Shown: positions 37,825-46,623 of the stretch, piece after piece
Layout: each line of letters starts with the position of its first letter
How positions within the stretch are numbered: the stretch's first letter is position 1
Assembly (NCBI GenBank): GCA_004282745.1
Contig: SHMT01000023.1
Span: 1-64,000 of the forward strand
Source of the DNA: Candidatus Scalindua sp. SCAELEC01
Lineage (GTDB): Bacteria; Planctomycetota; Brocadiia; Brocadiales; Scalinduaceae
Direction: 5' to 3'
DNA length: 64,000 nt
The notes under the pieces: generated by a model
Databases searched by the model: none
What the model saw: only the letters and a program-made list of their open reading frames with translations
What the model was told of the DNA's origin: nothing
Program-made: the position numbers and the translations under genes

Positions 37825-37997
37825 GTGTTTGAACGAAAACTCCCAAGCTTGCATACACTTGGAAGGCAAGCCATCTACTGCGTTGCCGCAATAATTTCGC
37901 AATCCTCAAGAACAATTGTACGTTCCGGTTACGAAATTATTACGCGCCTTGTGCCTAGGCACTTTTCATTCAAACACAGGGTTTTCGTTCAGACACT
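37825..37997 (+). repeat. family B element, copy B3 with insertion
   Basis: 173 bp, flanked by AAATA direct repeats (37820-37824 and 37998-38002). Compared with the 146-bp copies it carries about 27 extra bases near the left end, including AAGCTTGCATACACTTGG. Internal arms ATAATTTCG and CGAAATTAT pair perfectly. Confidence 0.9.
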
Positions 37998-38204
37998 AAA
38001 TAAATCGGGACCATCCCGATAAACGTGAAGTGAGAGCAAGAAATTTGATATTCGTCAGATTTGTTCTGTTTTATTTTAAAAACTTTTGCGATACAATCTT
38101 TTATCAGATACTTTGACATGGCCGTGGTTAATAAAATATTAATCCCTAGAATGGCAAAAATCGGCAGGATGAATCCGTTCGGACAGGTAAAGTGCTTTTA
38201 CATA

Positions 38205-38459
38205 ATATAGACAAAAACCGATTTTGTTTTCGGTTTTGCCTGTCCCCGCCAGAAAGAGCGTCTCCCGCCCGGCCTGTCAGCCATTCGGACGGGGGCTGGC
38301 GAACGGCAGACATGTCGGGCGGGCTAAAAACCACATCTTGGCTGCCTGCCCGACATGTCGTTCAGTCGGGCCGTTATCCCCGGACAATAGGCGCTGAGGA
38401 CCTTACTCGCTCTGTTCTTTCTCGGATTTTATCCGAAAACCATTATGAAATGAGTATAT
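38205..38459 (+). repeat. family C element, longest copy C3
   Basis: Contains a chain of palindromes: AAAACCGATTTTGTTTTCGG, CCGCCCG/CGGGCGG-type stems around GACATGTC, and TCGGATTTTATCCGA close to the right end ATGAGTATAT. The right end stops four bases before the hemB stop codon, so it may also serve as the hemB terminator. Confidence 0.65.
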
Positions 38460-38463
38460 TCGG

Positions 38464-39459
38464 TTAGCACTCTTTGAGCCAGCGTGCAGCATCTTTTGCC
38501 CAATAGGTGAGGATAATGTCTGCGCCTGCCCGTTTCATTCCCATTAATGATTCCATGGCAACGTTTTTCTCATCAATCCACCCCTTTTCATGGGCCGCCT
38601 TTACCATCGAAAATTCACCGCTCACGTTGTAAGCGGCTACAGGGTATTCGAAAGTGTCTTTAATGAGCCTGATAATGTCAAGATACGGCAGTGCTGGTTT
38701 TACCATTACAATATCCGCTCCCTCGTCTATGTCCAGAGATACTTCGCGCAACGCTTCCCTCGCATTTGCCGGGTCCATCTGGTATGATTTTCTATCACCA
38801 AAACTCGGTGGCGATTCGGCAGCATCCCTGAAAGGCCCATAAAATGCTGAGGCATACTTAGCTGCATAAGACATTATGGGGATCTCCCCGTAACCGCTCC
38901 CGTCAAGGATAGTCCGGATAGCATCCACACGGCCATCCATCATGTCACTTGGAGCAACAATGTCAACACCTGCGTCTGCATGGGAGAGAGCTTCGCGCGA
39001 GAGGAGCTTTAGAGTTTCATCATTGTCTACTTGATGCTCCCCCGTTTTCTCATCCTTCCTTATATACCCACAATGACCATGGTCTGTATACTCGCACATG
39101 CAGACATCTGTGATGACAAGGATGTTGGAAACATTTTTCTTAATTGCCCTGATCGCTTTTTGTATAATACCGTCTTCAGCATACGCTTCGGTCCCTAATT
39201 CGTCTTTTTTTTCGGGAATGCCGAATAAGATAACGCCAGGTATGCCAAGATCTGCAAGTTCTCGAACCTCTTCTACTAAGGTATCAACTGAGAATTGATA
39301 ATTTCCCGGCATTGAAACGATTTCACGCTTAAGGCTACTTCCGGGACGTACAAAAAGGGGCATAATGAGGTCATTAACTGAGAGATGCTCCTCGCGGACG
39401 AGTGCCCGCATCAATTTGTTACTTCTTAATCTTCGAGGTCGATACTTTGGGAAATGCAT
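38464..39459 (-). CDS. hemB: porphobilinogen synthase (delta-aminolevulinate dehydratase)
   Basis: 331 residues, full length. HemB joins two 5-aminolevulinate molecules into porphobilinogen for haem and other tetrapyrroles. The Schiff-base lysines are K201 ([15 protein letters not shown]) and K254 ([11 protein letters not shown]). The metal-site cysteines C120, C122 and C130 in [14 protein letters not shown] show a zinc-dependent form. AAGGAAC lies six bases upstream of the ATG. It stands alone; other haem genes are not nearby. Confidence 0.97.
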   Translation of the reverse strand: MHFPKYRPRRLRSNKLMRALVREEHLSVNDLIMPLFVRPGSSLKREIVSMPGNYQFSVDTLVEEVRELADLGIPGVILFGIPEKKDELGTEAYAEDGIIQKAIRAIKKNVSNILVITDVCMCEYTDHGHCGYIRKDEKTGEHQVDNDETLKLLSREALSHADAGVDIVAPSDMMDGRVDAIRTILDGSGYGEIPIMSYAAKYASAFYGPFRDAAESPPSFGDRKSYQMDPANAREALREVSLDIDEGADIVMVKPALPYLDIIRLIKDTFEYPVAAYNVSGEFSMVKAAHEKGWIDEKNVAMESLMGMKRAGADIILTYWAKDAARWLKEC

Positions 39460-39568
39460 GGTATAGTTCCTTAATAAGTGGTCCTAAATTGTTAAAGATT
39501 GCTGACTTTGCCATTCATTGCAATCGATATATCTTATTATATATGCATAATCATTTACGAAATGGTTC

Positions 39569-39596
39569 AGTGTATAATTAAATGTAGTATTGTCAA
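39569..39596 (-). promoter_or_regulatory. possible hemB promoter
   Basis: On the minus strand TTGACA (39591-39596), 16-bp spacer, TACACT (39569-39574). The -35 is perfect, the -10 weak. Predicted leader is about 100 nt. Confidence 0.45.
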
Positions 39597-39717
39597 ATAG
39601 TATTTAAAGGGATGCCAGAAATTCCGTTCATAACGGTGTGCAAGGGGGAATGGGGAACGGGATAGAGAAGACGAGGCAGAGCTTTTACTGATAAACATTT
39701 ATGGGGAGATTTAGCAT

Positions 39718-40287
39718 ATGGAGGAGTTAATACAATTTCTTTTCGAGGTGGGTCATCTGAAAAATGTGGATAGAAGTGGATGGTGGTTACTTGGAAACAG
39801 AGCTCCGGAGAGTGTTGCCGAACACTCGTTCCGCTGTGCAATTGTAGGATATATATTGGCAAAATTGGAAAATGTTGATGTGTCGAAGGTGATTATAATG
39901 TGTCTTTTTCATGATGTTCATGAGGCGAGGACAAATGATCTCCACAAAATAGCACAAGGCTACCTAAAACATGATGAAGCAGAGGCCACAGTTTCAAATG
40001 AGCAGTTCGGACCATTAAAGGCTCATATAGGAGAAGAGATAGAAAGTGTGATAAATGAGTTAGTAAATCAGGAGAGTGAGGAGAGCATAGTTGCCAAAGA
40101 CGCTGATATTTTGGAGTGCGCGATGCAGGCGAGAGAGTATCAGCTCCAAGGCTATGATGCTGCCATTGACTGGGTCGATAGGGCTAAAGAGAGGTTAAGG
40201 ACGGGAGCATCAAAAAAAATGTTAGCAATCGTTGAACACTCTGATCCGAATGAGTGGTGGAAGAAGCTGAAGGAACAGCAGACTTAA
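39718..40287 (+). CDS. HD-domain phosphohydrolase (YfbR/HDDC2-like)
   Basis: 189 residues. The HD residues are H36 in SVAEHSFRCAI, the pair H65-D66 in LFHDVHEARTNDL, and a late aspartate in IVAKDADILECAMQA. The pattern AEHS...HDVHEA...KDAD fits the YfbR/HDDC2 group of 5'-deoxynucleotidases, which remove phosphate from deoxynucleoside monophosphates. The length is normal. It lies alone between hemB (divergent) and thiC (same strand, 289 bp away, with its own promoter). Confidence 0.85.
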   Translation: MEELIQFLFEVGHLKNVDRSGWWLLGNRAPESVAEHSFRCAIVGYILAKLENVDVSKVIIMCLFHDVHEARTNDLHKIAQGYLKHDEAEATVSNEQFGPLKAHIGEEIESVINELVNQESEESIVAKDADILECAMQAREYQLQGYDAAIDWVDRAKERLRTGASKKMLAIVEHSDPNEWWKKLKEQQT

Positions 40288-40496
40288 TTCAATTTCCACC
40301 TCTTGATCTATGAGGTACAAAAAGAGTCCTTGAATGGAAACCCTTTGGTTGAGCAATAACTGCGAAGATACAAGGTTCGATGGTTTTCTTCTGGGAGCAA
40401 ATTCATAAAAGGGTACTTAAGTACTTGATTATCATGGTGTTTGTACAGAAAGTTAGTAGTGAAGTCGTTTTCATTTTACCATATACTAAAAACATT

Positions 40497-40525
40497 TTGA
40501 CAATTCTGGCTTATTATCCTAGAAT
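40497..40525 (+). promoter_or_regulatory. sigma-70-like promoter of thiC
   Basis: TTGACA (40497-40502), 17-bp spacer, TAGAAT (40520-40525). The leader to the ATG at 40577 would be about 45 nt, too short for a TPP riboswitch. Confidence 0.65.
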
Positions 40526-40540
40526 TTTACCATATTCTAG
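40519..40540. promoter_or_regulatory. candidate operator overlapping the thiC promoter
   Basis: Perfect 7-bp inverted repeat CTAGAAT (40519-40525), 8-bp spacer, ATTCTAG (40534-40540). It covers the -10 and the predicted transcription start, where a repressor would block initiation. The binding protein is unknown. Confidence 0.45.
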
Positions 40541-40576
40541 CGGTAATTTTATGTCAGTTAAAAAGGGGAAGAGAGA

Positions 40577-41905
40577 ATGAAGACTCAACTCGATAGGGCG
40601 AGGGATGGAGAGATAACGCCTCAGATGAGCGAAGCGGCAAAATATGATGATGTGAGCCCTGAATTTATCCGTGAGGGTATTGCGAAAGGTCAGATTGTAA
40701 TTTATGGCAATCCGCAAAGAGATGCACGGGTAGTTGGTATTGGGAAAGGGCTTAGAACAAAGATTAATGCGAGCATTGGGACTTCTCCGGATATTATAGA
40801 TTTTGATATGGAAGTGGAAAAGGCACAGATTGCGGAAAAAACCGGCGCTGATACGCTGATGGAACTTTCAACGGGCGGTGATATGGCAGAAGTGAGAAGG
40901 CTGGTGCTTGATGCTACAACATTAACGGTAGGGACCGTGCCTCTCTATGAGGCTGCCATAGGGACTATCAATAAAAAAGGTTCTGTTGTCCACATGGAAG
41001 CAGATTATCTGTTTGAAATTATTGAAAAGCAGGCAGCGGAGGGAATTGGCTTTATGGCAATCCATTGTGGCATCAACCTCATTACCTTAGAACGTTTAAA
41101 GAGACAGGGATACCGGTTTGGAGGGTTGGTGAGCAGAGGTGGCTCTTTTTTGACTGCATGGATGAACCACAATAAGCGGGAAAACCCCCTCTATGACCAG
41201 ATTGATAGACTTATTGATATCATGAAAAAATACGACGTTATCTTAAGTCTCGGAAATGGGTTGAGAGCCGGAGCGGTACATGATAGTACCGATAGGGCCC
41301 AGATTCAGGAGTTAATCATTAACTCAGAGGTTGCAGAATACGCCCAGAAGAGGGGGGTACAAATCATTGTGGAAGGGCCCGGACACATCCCTATTGATGA
41401 AATAGAAGCAAACGTTATCATTCAGAAAAGGATGAGTAATAATGCACCATTTTATATGCTTGGTCCAATTACAACTGATGTCGCACCCGGATATGATCAT
41501 ATCACATCGGCGATCGGTGCCGCTCTGTCATCTCGATATGGCGCTGACTTTATCTGCTATGTGACACCGCCGGAACACCTTGCTCTTCCAAAACCTGATG
41601 ATGTAAGAGAGGGTGTCATTGCTGCCAAGATTGCCGCTCACGTTGGTGACATGGTTAAACTTGGTGATAAAGTAAAAAACCGGGACTTAAAGATGGGTAT
41701 TGCAAGGCGAGATCTTGATTGGAATACACAGTATGAGACTGCCATTACGTCAGAAAAGGCAAAACAGATAAGAGATGAGAGACCACCTGTGGAAGATGAT
41801 ACCTGCACCATGTGCGGGAGTGTCTGTTCACTCAAGGGTGTGAGGGAGTATTACGAAGAGGATTTAAATGGAAGTAGAAAGAAATCCTATTCAACGGCAT
41901 TGTAA
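40577..41905 (+). CDS. thiC: phosphomethylpyrimidine synthase ThiC
   Basis: 442 residues, the short form that lacks the N-terminal extension of the E. coli protein. ThiC is a radical SAM enzyme turning aminoimidazole ribotide into the pyrimidine of thiamine. Family blocks include LMELSTGGD, ADYLFEIIE and VEGPGHIPIDEIEANV. The cluster ligands at the C-terminus are C410, C413 and C417 (DTCTMCGSVCSLKG), spaced CX2CX3C. GGGGAAGAGAG precedes the start. No other thiamine gene is nearby. Confidence 0.97.
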   Translation: MKTQLDRARDGEITPQMSEAAKYDDVSPEFIREGIAKGQIVIYGNPQRDARVVGIGKGLRTKINASIGTSPDIIDFDMEVEKAQIAEKTGADTLMELSTGGDMAEVRRLVLDATTLTVGTVPLYEAAIGTINKKGSVVHMEADYLFEIIEKQAAEGIGFMAIHCGINLITLERLKRQGYRFGGLVSRGGSFLTAWMNHNKRENPLYDQIDRLIDIMKKYDVILSLGNGLRAGAVHDSTDRAQIQELIINSEVAEYAQKRGVQIIVEGPGHIPIDEIEANVIIQKRMSNNAPFYMLGPITTDVAPGYDHITSAIGAALSSRYGADFICYVTPPEHLALPKPDDVREGVIAAKIAAHVGDMVKLGDKVKNRDLKMGIARRDLDWNTQYETAITSEKAKQIRDERPPVEDDTCTMCGSVCSLKGVREYYEEDLNGSRKKSYSTAL

Positions 41906-41993
41906 AACACTTTCCATTTTGTTAAATTTGAGAGAATGTAGCAAGCTCTGTGTCTTTGTGTGAGGGTTAGTAATTTAGGAAAACGGTACAAGT

Positions 41994-42551
41994 ATGGATT
42001 GGCACGTAAACAAAGGGGCAAAGAACTGTTCTTGTTGCCAAAAGCTGTTTGAAGAAGAGGAGGAATATTTCTCTGCACTGTATGACAATGCTGTTGCCTA
42101 TACGAGAAAGGATCTCTGCTTAAATTGCTGGGACATGAAGCATGATGGGGATTTGTTTTCTTATTGGAAAACAAAAGTTCAGAAAAAGTCTGAGCCCGTG
42201 CGGCAATATGCGAACATAGAGGTATTTTATGATCTGTTTGTTCGTTCAGAAAGTGAAGATAATGCTTCAAATAAAAACTTTCGCTATGTTCTTGCTCTCT
42301 ATTTAATGAGAAAAAAAGTGTTAACACTAAAGGCGATAAACCGAGAAAATGGCGATGAGTTTCTGGTACTGCAAAACAGTAAGGAAGAGAAAGAGACGAG
42401 GGTCTTGAATCCGAAACTGAACCAAGAGGGGATACTAGCGGTTAAAGAGGAGATTGGTAACTTGATAGGGTGTTCAACACAAAATGGATCTCAGGAAGCA
42501 GTAAAGGGGGGAGCATCAGCGGTTGCCTCAAACGGTGAAAAGGGTCATTAA
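41994..42551 (+). CDS. zinc-ribbon-like protein, function unknown
   Basis: 185 residues. The N-terminus reads CSCCQKLFEEEEEYFSAL and, some 20 residues on, LCLNCWD: two cysteine pairs that could bind one zinc. The middle is helical (FRYVLALYLMRKKVLTLKAI), and the tail is low complexity with Gly, Ser and Ala. I do not recognise a named family, but proteins with this layout are common as hypothetical genes in planctomycetes (impression, not searched). An AGGA lies upstream. It follows thiC by 88 bp on the same strand. Confidence 0.7.
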   Translation: MDWHVNKGAKNCSCCQKLFEEEEEYFSALYDNAVAYTRKDLCLNCWDMKHDGDLFSYWKTKVQKKSEPVRQYANIEVFYDLFVRSESEDNASNKNFRYVLALYLMRKKVLTLKAINRENGDEFLVLQNSKEEKETRVLNPKLNQEGILAVKEEIGNLIGCSTQNGSQEAVKGGASAVASNGEKGH

Positions 42552-42705
42552 CGGTAGAAAGTAAACTACCCGTCAACTTCGTTAGTTTGATATTGCACAA
42601 ATCACCAAGTATTTGTGAATACTTGTGTACATGAGAATGTTTCGGTAGCACAATCATCTTGACAATTCTTGCCTAATCACAATAGTTACGTTCAAACCCT
42701 AATTA
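42552..42705. repeat. degenerate family B element
   Basis: AAACTACCCGTCAACTTCGTT resembles the left interior of family B, and TTACGTTCAAACCCTAATTA resembles its right end. The centre has an unrelated palindrome around TATTTGTGAATACTTG. Assignment is tentative. Confidence 0.35.
42659..42686 (+). promoter_or_regulatory. possible promoter of the radical SAM/methyltransferase cluster
   Basis: TTGACA (42659-42664), 16-bp spacer, AATAGT (42681-42686). The -35 is perfect and the -10 has four of six matches. Confidence 0.4.
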
Positions 42706-42732
42706 CCGTTTAGGAATACTCTTTAGAATTAA

Positions 42733-44289
42733 ATGTCCATTGTATTATTAGAGCATCCAAGACCGAAAAACCATAAAAGGTTTGCCGATGTGGTAAACAC
42801 CCCTCTCTCCTCCTGTCTCATGACCGGTTACATTGCATCGGTCTTAAAAACCAATGATATCAATACTGAGGTTGTTGATGCAAATCTTCTCGGATGGTCG
42901 TTTTCCAAAACGATCCAGGAGTTAAAAACGAGGAAATTCAGACTTTTAGGGGTCCATCTCGTTTACCTGTGGGAGAAAACGGAGGAAGTATTTGAGATGC
43001 TCGCAGATCTGCGCAAAGAAGGGGTCCATGCACACATAAATCTTTTCGGTCATTTCCCGACTTTTGCATACCGGGATATTCTCTTGAACTACCCTTTCGT
43101 TGACTCTATTACTGTCGGCGAACCAGAGGTTACCATTCAGGAGCTTTCAAAAGCGATTATTACCTGTCAAGGTAAACCAGATTTGCGGACAATCGATGGT
43201 CTTGCATTTCACACTTACTCAAGTGGAAGTAAGAATGGAAAGGCAATGACAGGACATCACCTCATTAATATTCACCGAAATGATTTACCGCAGAAGGCTG
43301 AAACGGTGAAGACGAATCCAAGGTCTGTTGTGTCAAACCTTGATACTCTTCCCTCTCCTTTTCGTTACAATTTTGAGATAGTTAAAAAAAGGGGAATTGC
43401 TACCTATATCCTTGGAAGTCGGGGGTGCTATGGGATCTGCACATTTTGTTATCTTGACCGGTTTTACGGAGATGATTCTACCTGGCGAGGGAGGAGTCCG
43501 GAAAATGTATTTGAAGAAATTGTTGGCATCTATCGAGATTTTGGAGAAACCTATTTCTATTTTGCAGATGCGAATTTTTTTGGACCGGGAAGGAAGGGGA
43601 AGGAACGAGCTGCGACATTTGCCCGTCTTATGATCGACAAAGGGCTACAAATTCGGTTTGGGATAGAGTGTAGGGTAAACGATATTGAGGCCCAGTCACT
43701 TAACCTTCTTGTGGAAGCAGGACTCAAAAATGTCTTTCTGGGTGTTGAAAGCGGGAGCCAGAAATCGCTCAACAGGCTCAAAAAGCAGACGACAGTTGAG
43801 GAGAATAAACGGGCCATACGCATGCTCAGACATCACAAGATTGAACCGAATTACGGGTTTATCATGTTTGAACCCGACTCTACTCTCTGTGATGTGAGGG
43901 AGAACTTTGAGTTTCTCAAAGAAATGGAGATGTTACGAAAACCCAGCATTACGGCGCATCTCCTCTATCACCAACAGGCCATATTCAAAGGGATGGCAGA
44001 TTATGAGACGAGAAAAGAAGATGCCGAATCTGTTTCAAAGTTTCATTATGAGTATCGTTATCATCTGAGAGATGAGAATGTAGCACTCTTGGCTGAAAGG
44101 GTAAATGGCTTTTGTCTCGATATTTTAAACAGACTGTCAGGCGAGAGGTTTGGGGAAAAGGGGACCCTTTCCTGCGATTACGACGAAGAGGATTCAATTT
44201 CGAAGGAGTTGAACCAGGAGCTGATCAACTATTTCGAGAAGAGCTTGTCTTCTTTAGAAAACAACAAATCTTATGACCGATTACGATAA
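42733..44289 (+). CDS. B12-binding-domain radical SAM protein
   Basis: 518 residues. Residues 1-165 look like a cobalamin-binding Rossmann domain (LLGVHLVYLWEKTEEVFEML, INLFGHFPTFAYRDIL, SITVGEPE), though no DXHXXG motif is seen. The radical SAM core begins at GSRGCYGICTFCYLDRF, with cluster cysteines C232, C236 and C239. Further features are YFADANFFGPGRKG and FLGVESGSQKSLNRLKKQTT. This architecture is that of BchE, HpnP-like and many methylating or ring-forming enzymes. Its last 17 bases overlap the following methyltransferase gene, so the pair should act on the same molecule. Confidence 0.88.
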   Translation: MSIVLLEHPRPKNHKRFADVVNTPLSSCLMTGYIASVLKTNDINTEVVDANLLGWSFSKTIQELKTRKFRLLGVHLVYLWEKTEEVFEMLADLRKEGVHAHINLFGHFPTFAYRDILLNYPFVDSITVGEPEVTIQELSKAIITCQGKPDLRTIDGLAFHTYSSGSKNGKAMTGHHLINIHRNDLPQKAETVKTNPRSVVSNLDTLPSPFRYNFEIVKKRGIATYILGSRGCYGICTFCYLDRFYGDDSTWRGRSPENVFEEIVGIYRDFGETYFYFADANFFGPGRKGKERAATFARLMIDKGLQIRFGIECRVNDIEAQSLNLLVEAGLKNVFLGVESGSQKSLNRLKKQTTVEENKRAIRMLRHHKIEPNYGFIMFEPDSTLCDVRENFEFLKEMEMLRKPSITAHLLYHQQAIFKGMADYETRKEDAESVSKFHYEYRYHLRDENVALLAERVNGFCLDILNRLSGERFGEKGTLSCDYDEEDSISKELNQELINYFEKSLSSLENNKSYDRLR

Positions 44290-45280
44290 TCTTCACTATA
44301 TCCATGAACTTGGTTACGGTTATTGGAAGTCACAGGTTCTTTTTGTTGCGGTGGAAATGGACATATTTACGCAGATTGGGGTTTGTGGTAAGAGCGGTAA
44401 AGTTATCGCAAAAGAACTTGGCGCTCACCCCAGGTCAACAGAAATGCTCCTTAATGCCCTTGTCTCACTTGGATTTCTTAAAAAAATGAAGGAGACGTTC
44501 AAGAATACGGCTCTGTCAAAGTGTTATTTAGTAAAAGGTGAGCCTCTCTATCAAGGTGATAGAATTCACCACTTTCACAATTTGTGGGATCCCTGGTCAA
44601 AATTGGGCGACGCAGTGAGGTCGGGGAAACCTACGGCTTTTGATGATGTTCAGGAGGAGGTAGATGAGCAACGATTAAGAGATTTTTTGAAATCCATGCA
44701 CAACATAGGTTCGATCCAGGTAGAAGAGGTTTGCAGAAAATTAAAGGTAAATGAGTATAAAAATCTCCTTGATCTTGGTGGTGGCATGGGGACATATGCC
44801 GTAAGGTTTGCAAAGGAAAATCCAGATTTAAGGGCAACGGTCTTTGATCTGCCCGATGTCATTAAGATAACCGACGAGTATATTAGGGAGTCAGGATTGA
44901 CAGATAGGGTTGAGACGCAGGGCGGAAACTGCCTTAAGCATGGTTTCGGGAGAGGAAGATTTGACATTGTTTTTGTGTCAAATCTATTACATATGTACAA
45001 ACCTGTTGAGAATCGTAACATATTGAAAAAATGTTGGTATTCTTTGACGAAAAAGGGTATAGTCGTTGTTCAAGAATTTGCCTTGAATTCCACGAAAACA
45101 AGTCCCACCTTCGGTACACTGTTTGGTTTGAATATGTTGGTTGGTACATTGGGCGGTGCGATGTACTCGGAGGCTGAGATAAAGGAGTGGTTTGTTAAGG
45201 TAGGTTTTAAAAAGATAAAAAAAATAACCATAAATCGAGATTCGAATTTGATTATTGGATATAAAATGAGTTCTGTTTGA
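44273..45280 (+). CDS. SAM-dependent O-methyltransferase (family 2, CrtF-like)
   Basis: 335 residues. An N-terminal dimerisation helix-turn-helix ([20 protein letters not shown], then [20 protein letters not shown]) is followed by the class I fold with [16 protein letters not shown] (G169-G173). This is the methyltransferase_2 family, which includes hydroxyneurosporene and many natural-product O-methyltransferases. It overlaps the radical SAM gene by 17 bp and is followed at once by an exported parvulin. The likely substrate is a lipid or aromatic compound; which one is unknown. Confidence 0.85.
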   Translation: MTDYDNLHYIHELGYGYWKSQVLFVAVEMDIFTQIGVCGKSGKVIAKELGAHPRSTEMLLNALVSLGFLKKMKETFKNTALSKCYLVKGEPLYQGDRIHHFHNLWDPWSKLGDAVRSGKPTAFDDVQEEVDEQRLRDFLKSMHNIGSIQVEEVCRKLKVNEYKNLLDLGGGMGTYAVRFAKENPDLRATVFDLPDVIKITDEYIRESGLTDRVETQGGNCLKHGFGRGRFDIVFVSNLLHMYKPVENRNILKKCWYSLTKKGIVVVQEFALNSTKTSPTFGTLFGLNMLVGTLGGAMYSEAEIKEWFVKVGFKKIKKITINRDSNLIIGYKMSSV

Positions 45281-45303
45281 GTGATATTTTGAAAGGAGTA
45301 AAG

Positions 45304-46248
45304 ATGTTTAAGAAGTTTTGCGTACTAGTTGTGTCTGTTTTCCTTGTCCTTCAATGTTGGGGGATGGTATTGGCAAAGGAAGAGGGGGGGGGAACTGACG
45401 GTGGTGTTGCTATAGTTAATGGAGAAGTCATTCCACATCAGGCTCTTGAAAAGGGGTTGAGTGTTTATAAGAAATTAAATCAAGAGGTAACTGATTCAAC
45501 AAAAAAACTTGTATTAGACCAGCTAATAGAGAAGTTGTTACTCAAACAGTTTGTGAAAGAGCAGGGAATTATAGTCAGTACTGATGAAATTCAGGCGGAA
45601 CTGGAAAAGGTTAAATTCTTTTTCAATTCTAGTCAAAAAGGTTCGGGAGTCACGTTAGAGAAGGTTTTAGAGTCTCGGGGTTCTTCGATTTTCGAATTGA
45701 GAGATAAGATAAGAAATCAGGTTGCTTTGAGTAAGTATCTGGGTAAAAGTATTAAGGCGGATGATTTGAAGTTATATTTTGATTCTCATCAGGATTGTTT
45801 TAATGGAGAAGAGGTAAGAGCAAGCCATATTTTGGTAGATACACGAACTTTGAAAAGCGAGGCAGCGCTTGCTAAGGCGAATGAAAAAATAGAACAGTTA
45901 AAGAAAGAGATTGATAACGGAGCTGATTTTGCTGAACTTGCAAAAAAGAATTCTGATTGTCCCTCTTCTGAGAAGGGTGGAGATCTGGGGTTTTTTGAAA
46001 GAAGAGGCACTATGGTTGCCCCTTTTGCGGATGCAGCGTTTTTGTTGAAAGTAGGAGAGGTGAGTGAACCCGTAAAAACCCAGTTTGGTCTCCATCTCAT
46101 AAAGGTAACAGAGAGGAGAGAGGGGGAAGAGGTCAGTTATGAAGATGAAGAGGTGAAAGAACAAGTTGAGAGTTTTTACCGGGAAGAGAAGACTGAGATC
46201 CTCCTTGAGAGCCTAAGAAAAAATGCCAAGATAGAGATTTTGATGTAA
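45304..46248 (+). CDS. exported parvulin-type peptidyl-prolyl isomerase (SurA/PrsA-like)
   Basis: 314 residues from the ATG at 45304, picked because AGGAG lies six bases before it and a clean signal peptide follows (residues 1-24, ending VLA). A SurA-N-like helical region ([12 protein letters not shown] to ELEKVKFFF) precedes one PPIC rotamase domain at about 170-272, with [12 protein letters not shown] at its start and [11 protein letters not shown] at its end. Such proteins help fold outer-membrane and secreted proteins. It is the last gene before tRNA-Leu. Confidence 0.9.
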   Translation: MFKKFCVLVVSVFLVLQCWGMVLAKEEGGGTDGGVAIVNGEVIPHQALEKGLSVYKKLNQEVTDSTKKLVLDQLIEKLLLKQFVKEQGIIVSTDEIQAELEKVKFFFNSSQKGSGVTLEKVLESRGSSIFELRDKIRNQVALSKYLGKSIKADDLKLYFDSHQDCFNGEEVRASHILVDTRTLKSEAALAKANEKIEQLKKEIDNGADFAELAKKNSDCPSSEKGGDLGFFERRGTMVAPFADAAFLLKVGEVSEPVKTQFGLHLIKVTERREGEEVSYEDEEVKEQVESFYREEKTEILLESLRKNAKIEILM

Positions 46249-46257
46249 GGGAAAAAA

Positions 46258-46344
46258 GCCAGAGTGGCGGAATTGGCAGACGCGCCGGATTCAAAATCCG
46301 GTCCTCGCAAGGGGGTGTGGGTTCAATTCCCACCTCTGGCACCA
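46258..46344 (+). tRNA. tRNA-Leu, anticodon CAA
   Basis: Acceptor arm GCCAGAG pairs with CTCTGGC, followed by encoded ACCA. The anticodon stem CCGGA/TCCGG encloses loop TTCAAAA, giving anticodon CAA (codon UUG). The long variable arm and the GGGTTCAATTCCC T-arm fit a class II leucine tRNA. It starts ten bases after the parvulin gene stop. Confidence 0.97.
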
Positions 46345-46347
46345 TGT

Positions 46348-46623
46348 TTAATTTGATTTTTCCAATAAGCCTTGCCTGTGTGGCGTATACTCTTCCCTGA
46401 TTATTGCATGAAACTGAAGGTGCACCTCGGCAATATATAAAGAACCGTCAATAATAGCCAGTTGAATTCCAGTTTTAAGCGTAGGGTAATGTGTATAAAC
46501 GAAATTGATCTCTTTAGGTTGAGTTTCGTTTGTGACGTAATCGGGTGAGGAGGTAAAACAGCACTTGTAGTATTTGCGAACAAAGAGGAGGAAAACGAAC
46601 CGGAGTTCGTCGCTGTACATCAT
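46348..46623 (-). CDS. small protein downstream of the phosphohexomutase, function unknown
   Basis: 91 residues. The start codon follows the mutase stop with no gap (TAA then ATG ATG), which is strong evidence for translational coupling. The beta-strand-rich middle (EINFVYTHYPTLKTGIQLAI, IDGSLYIAEVHLQFHAII) looks like a small globular domain. I know no family. It ends four bases from the tRNA 3' end on the opposite strand. Confidence 0.6.
   Translation of the reverse strand: MMYSDELRFVFLLFVRKYYKCCFTSSPDYVTNETQPKEINFVYTHYPTLKTGIQLAIIDGSLYIAEVHLQFHAIIREEYTPHRQGLLEKSN

Larger units (their letters stand above)
37369..38463. other. 1.1-kb gene-free region with two repeat elements
   Basis: Holds family B copy B3 (37825-37997) and the largest family C copy C3 (38205-38459). 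A 65-codon frame at 37563-37760 has no ribosome site or recognisable features. I see nothing else. Confidence 0.55.

Noticed and set aside
40288-40576. TPP riboswitch before thiC
   Set aside because: No CTGAGA or ACCTGA-type conserved boxes, and the likely transcript start leaves only about 45 nt.
40380-40580. 66-codon frame upstream of thiC
   Set aside because: It runs through the thiC promoter and operator and overlaps the thiC start.
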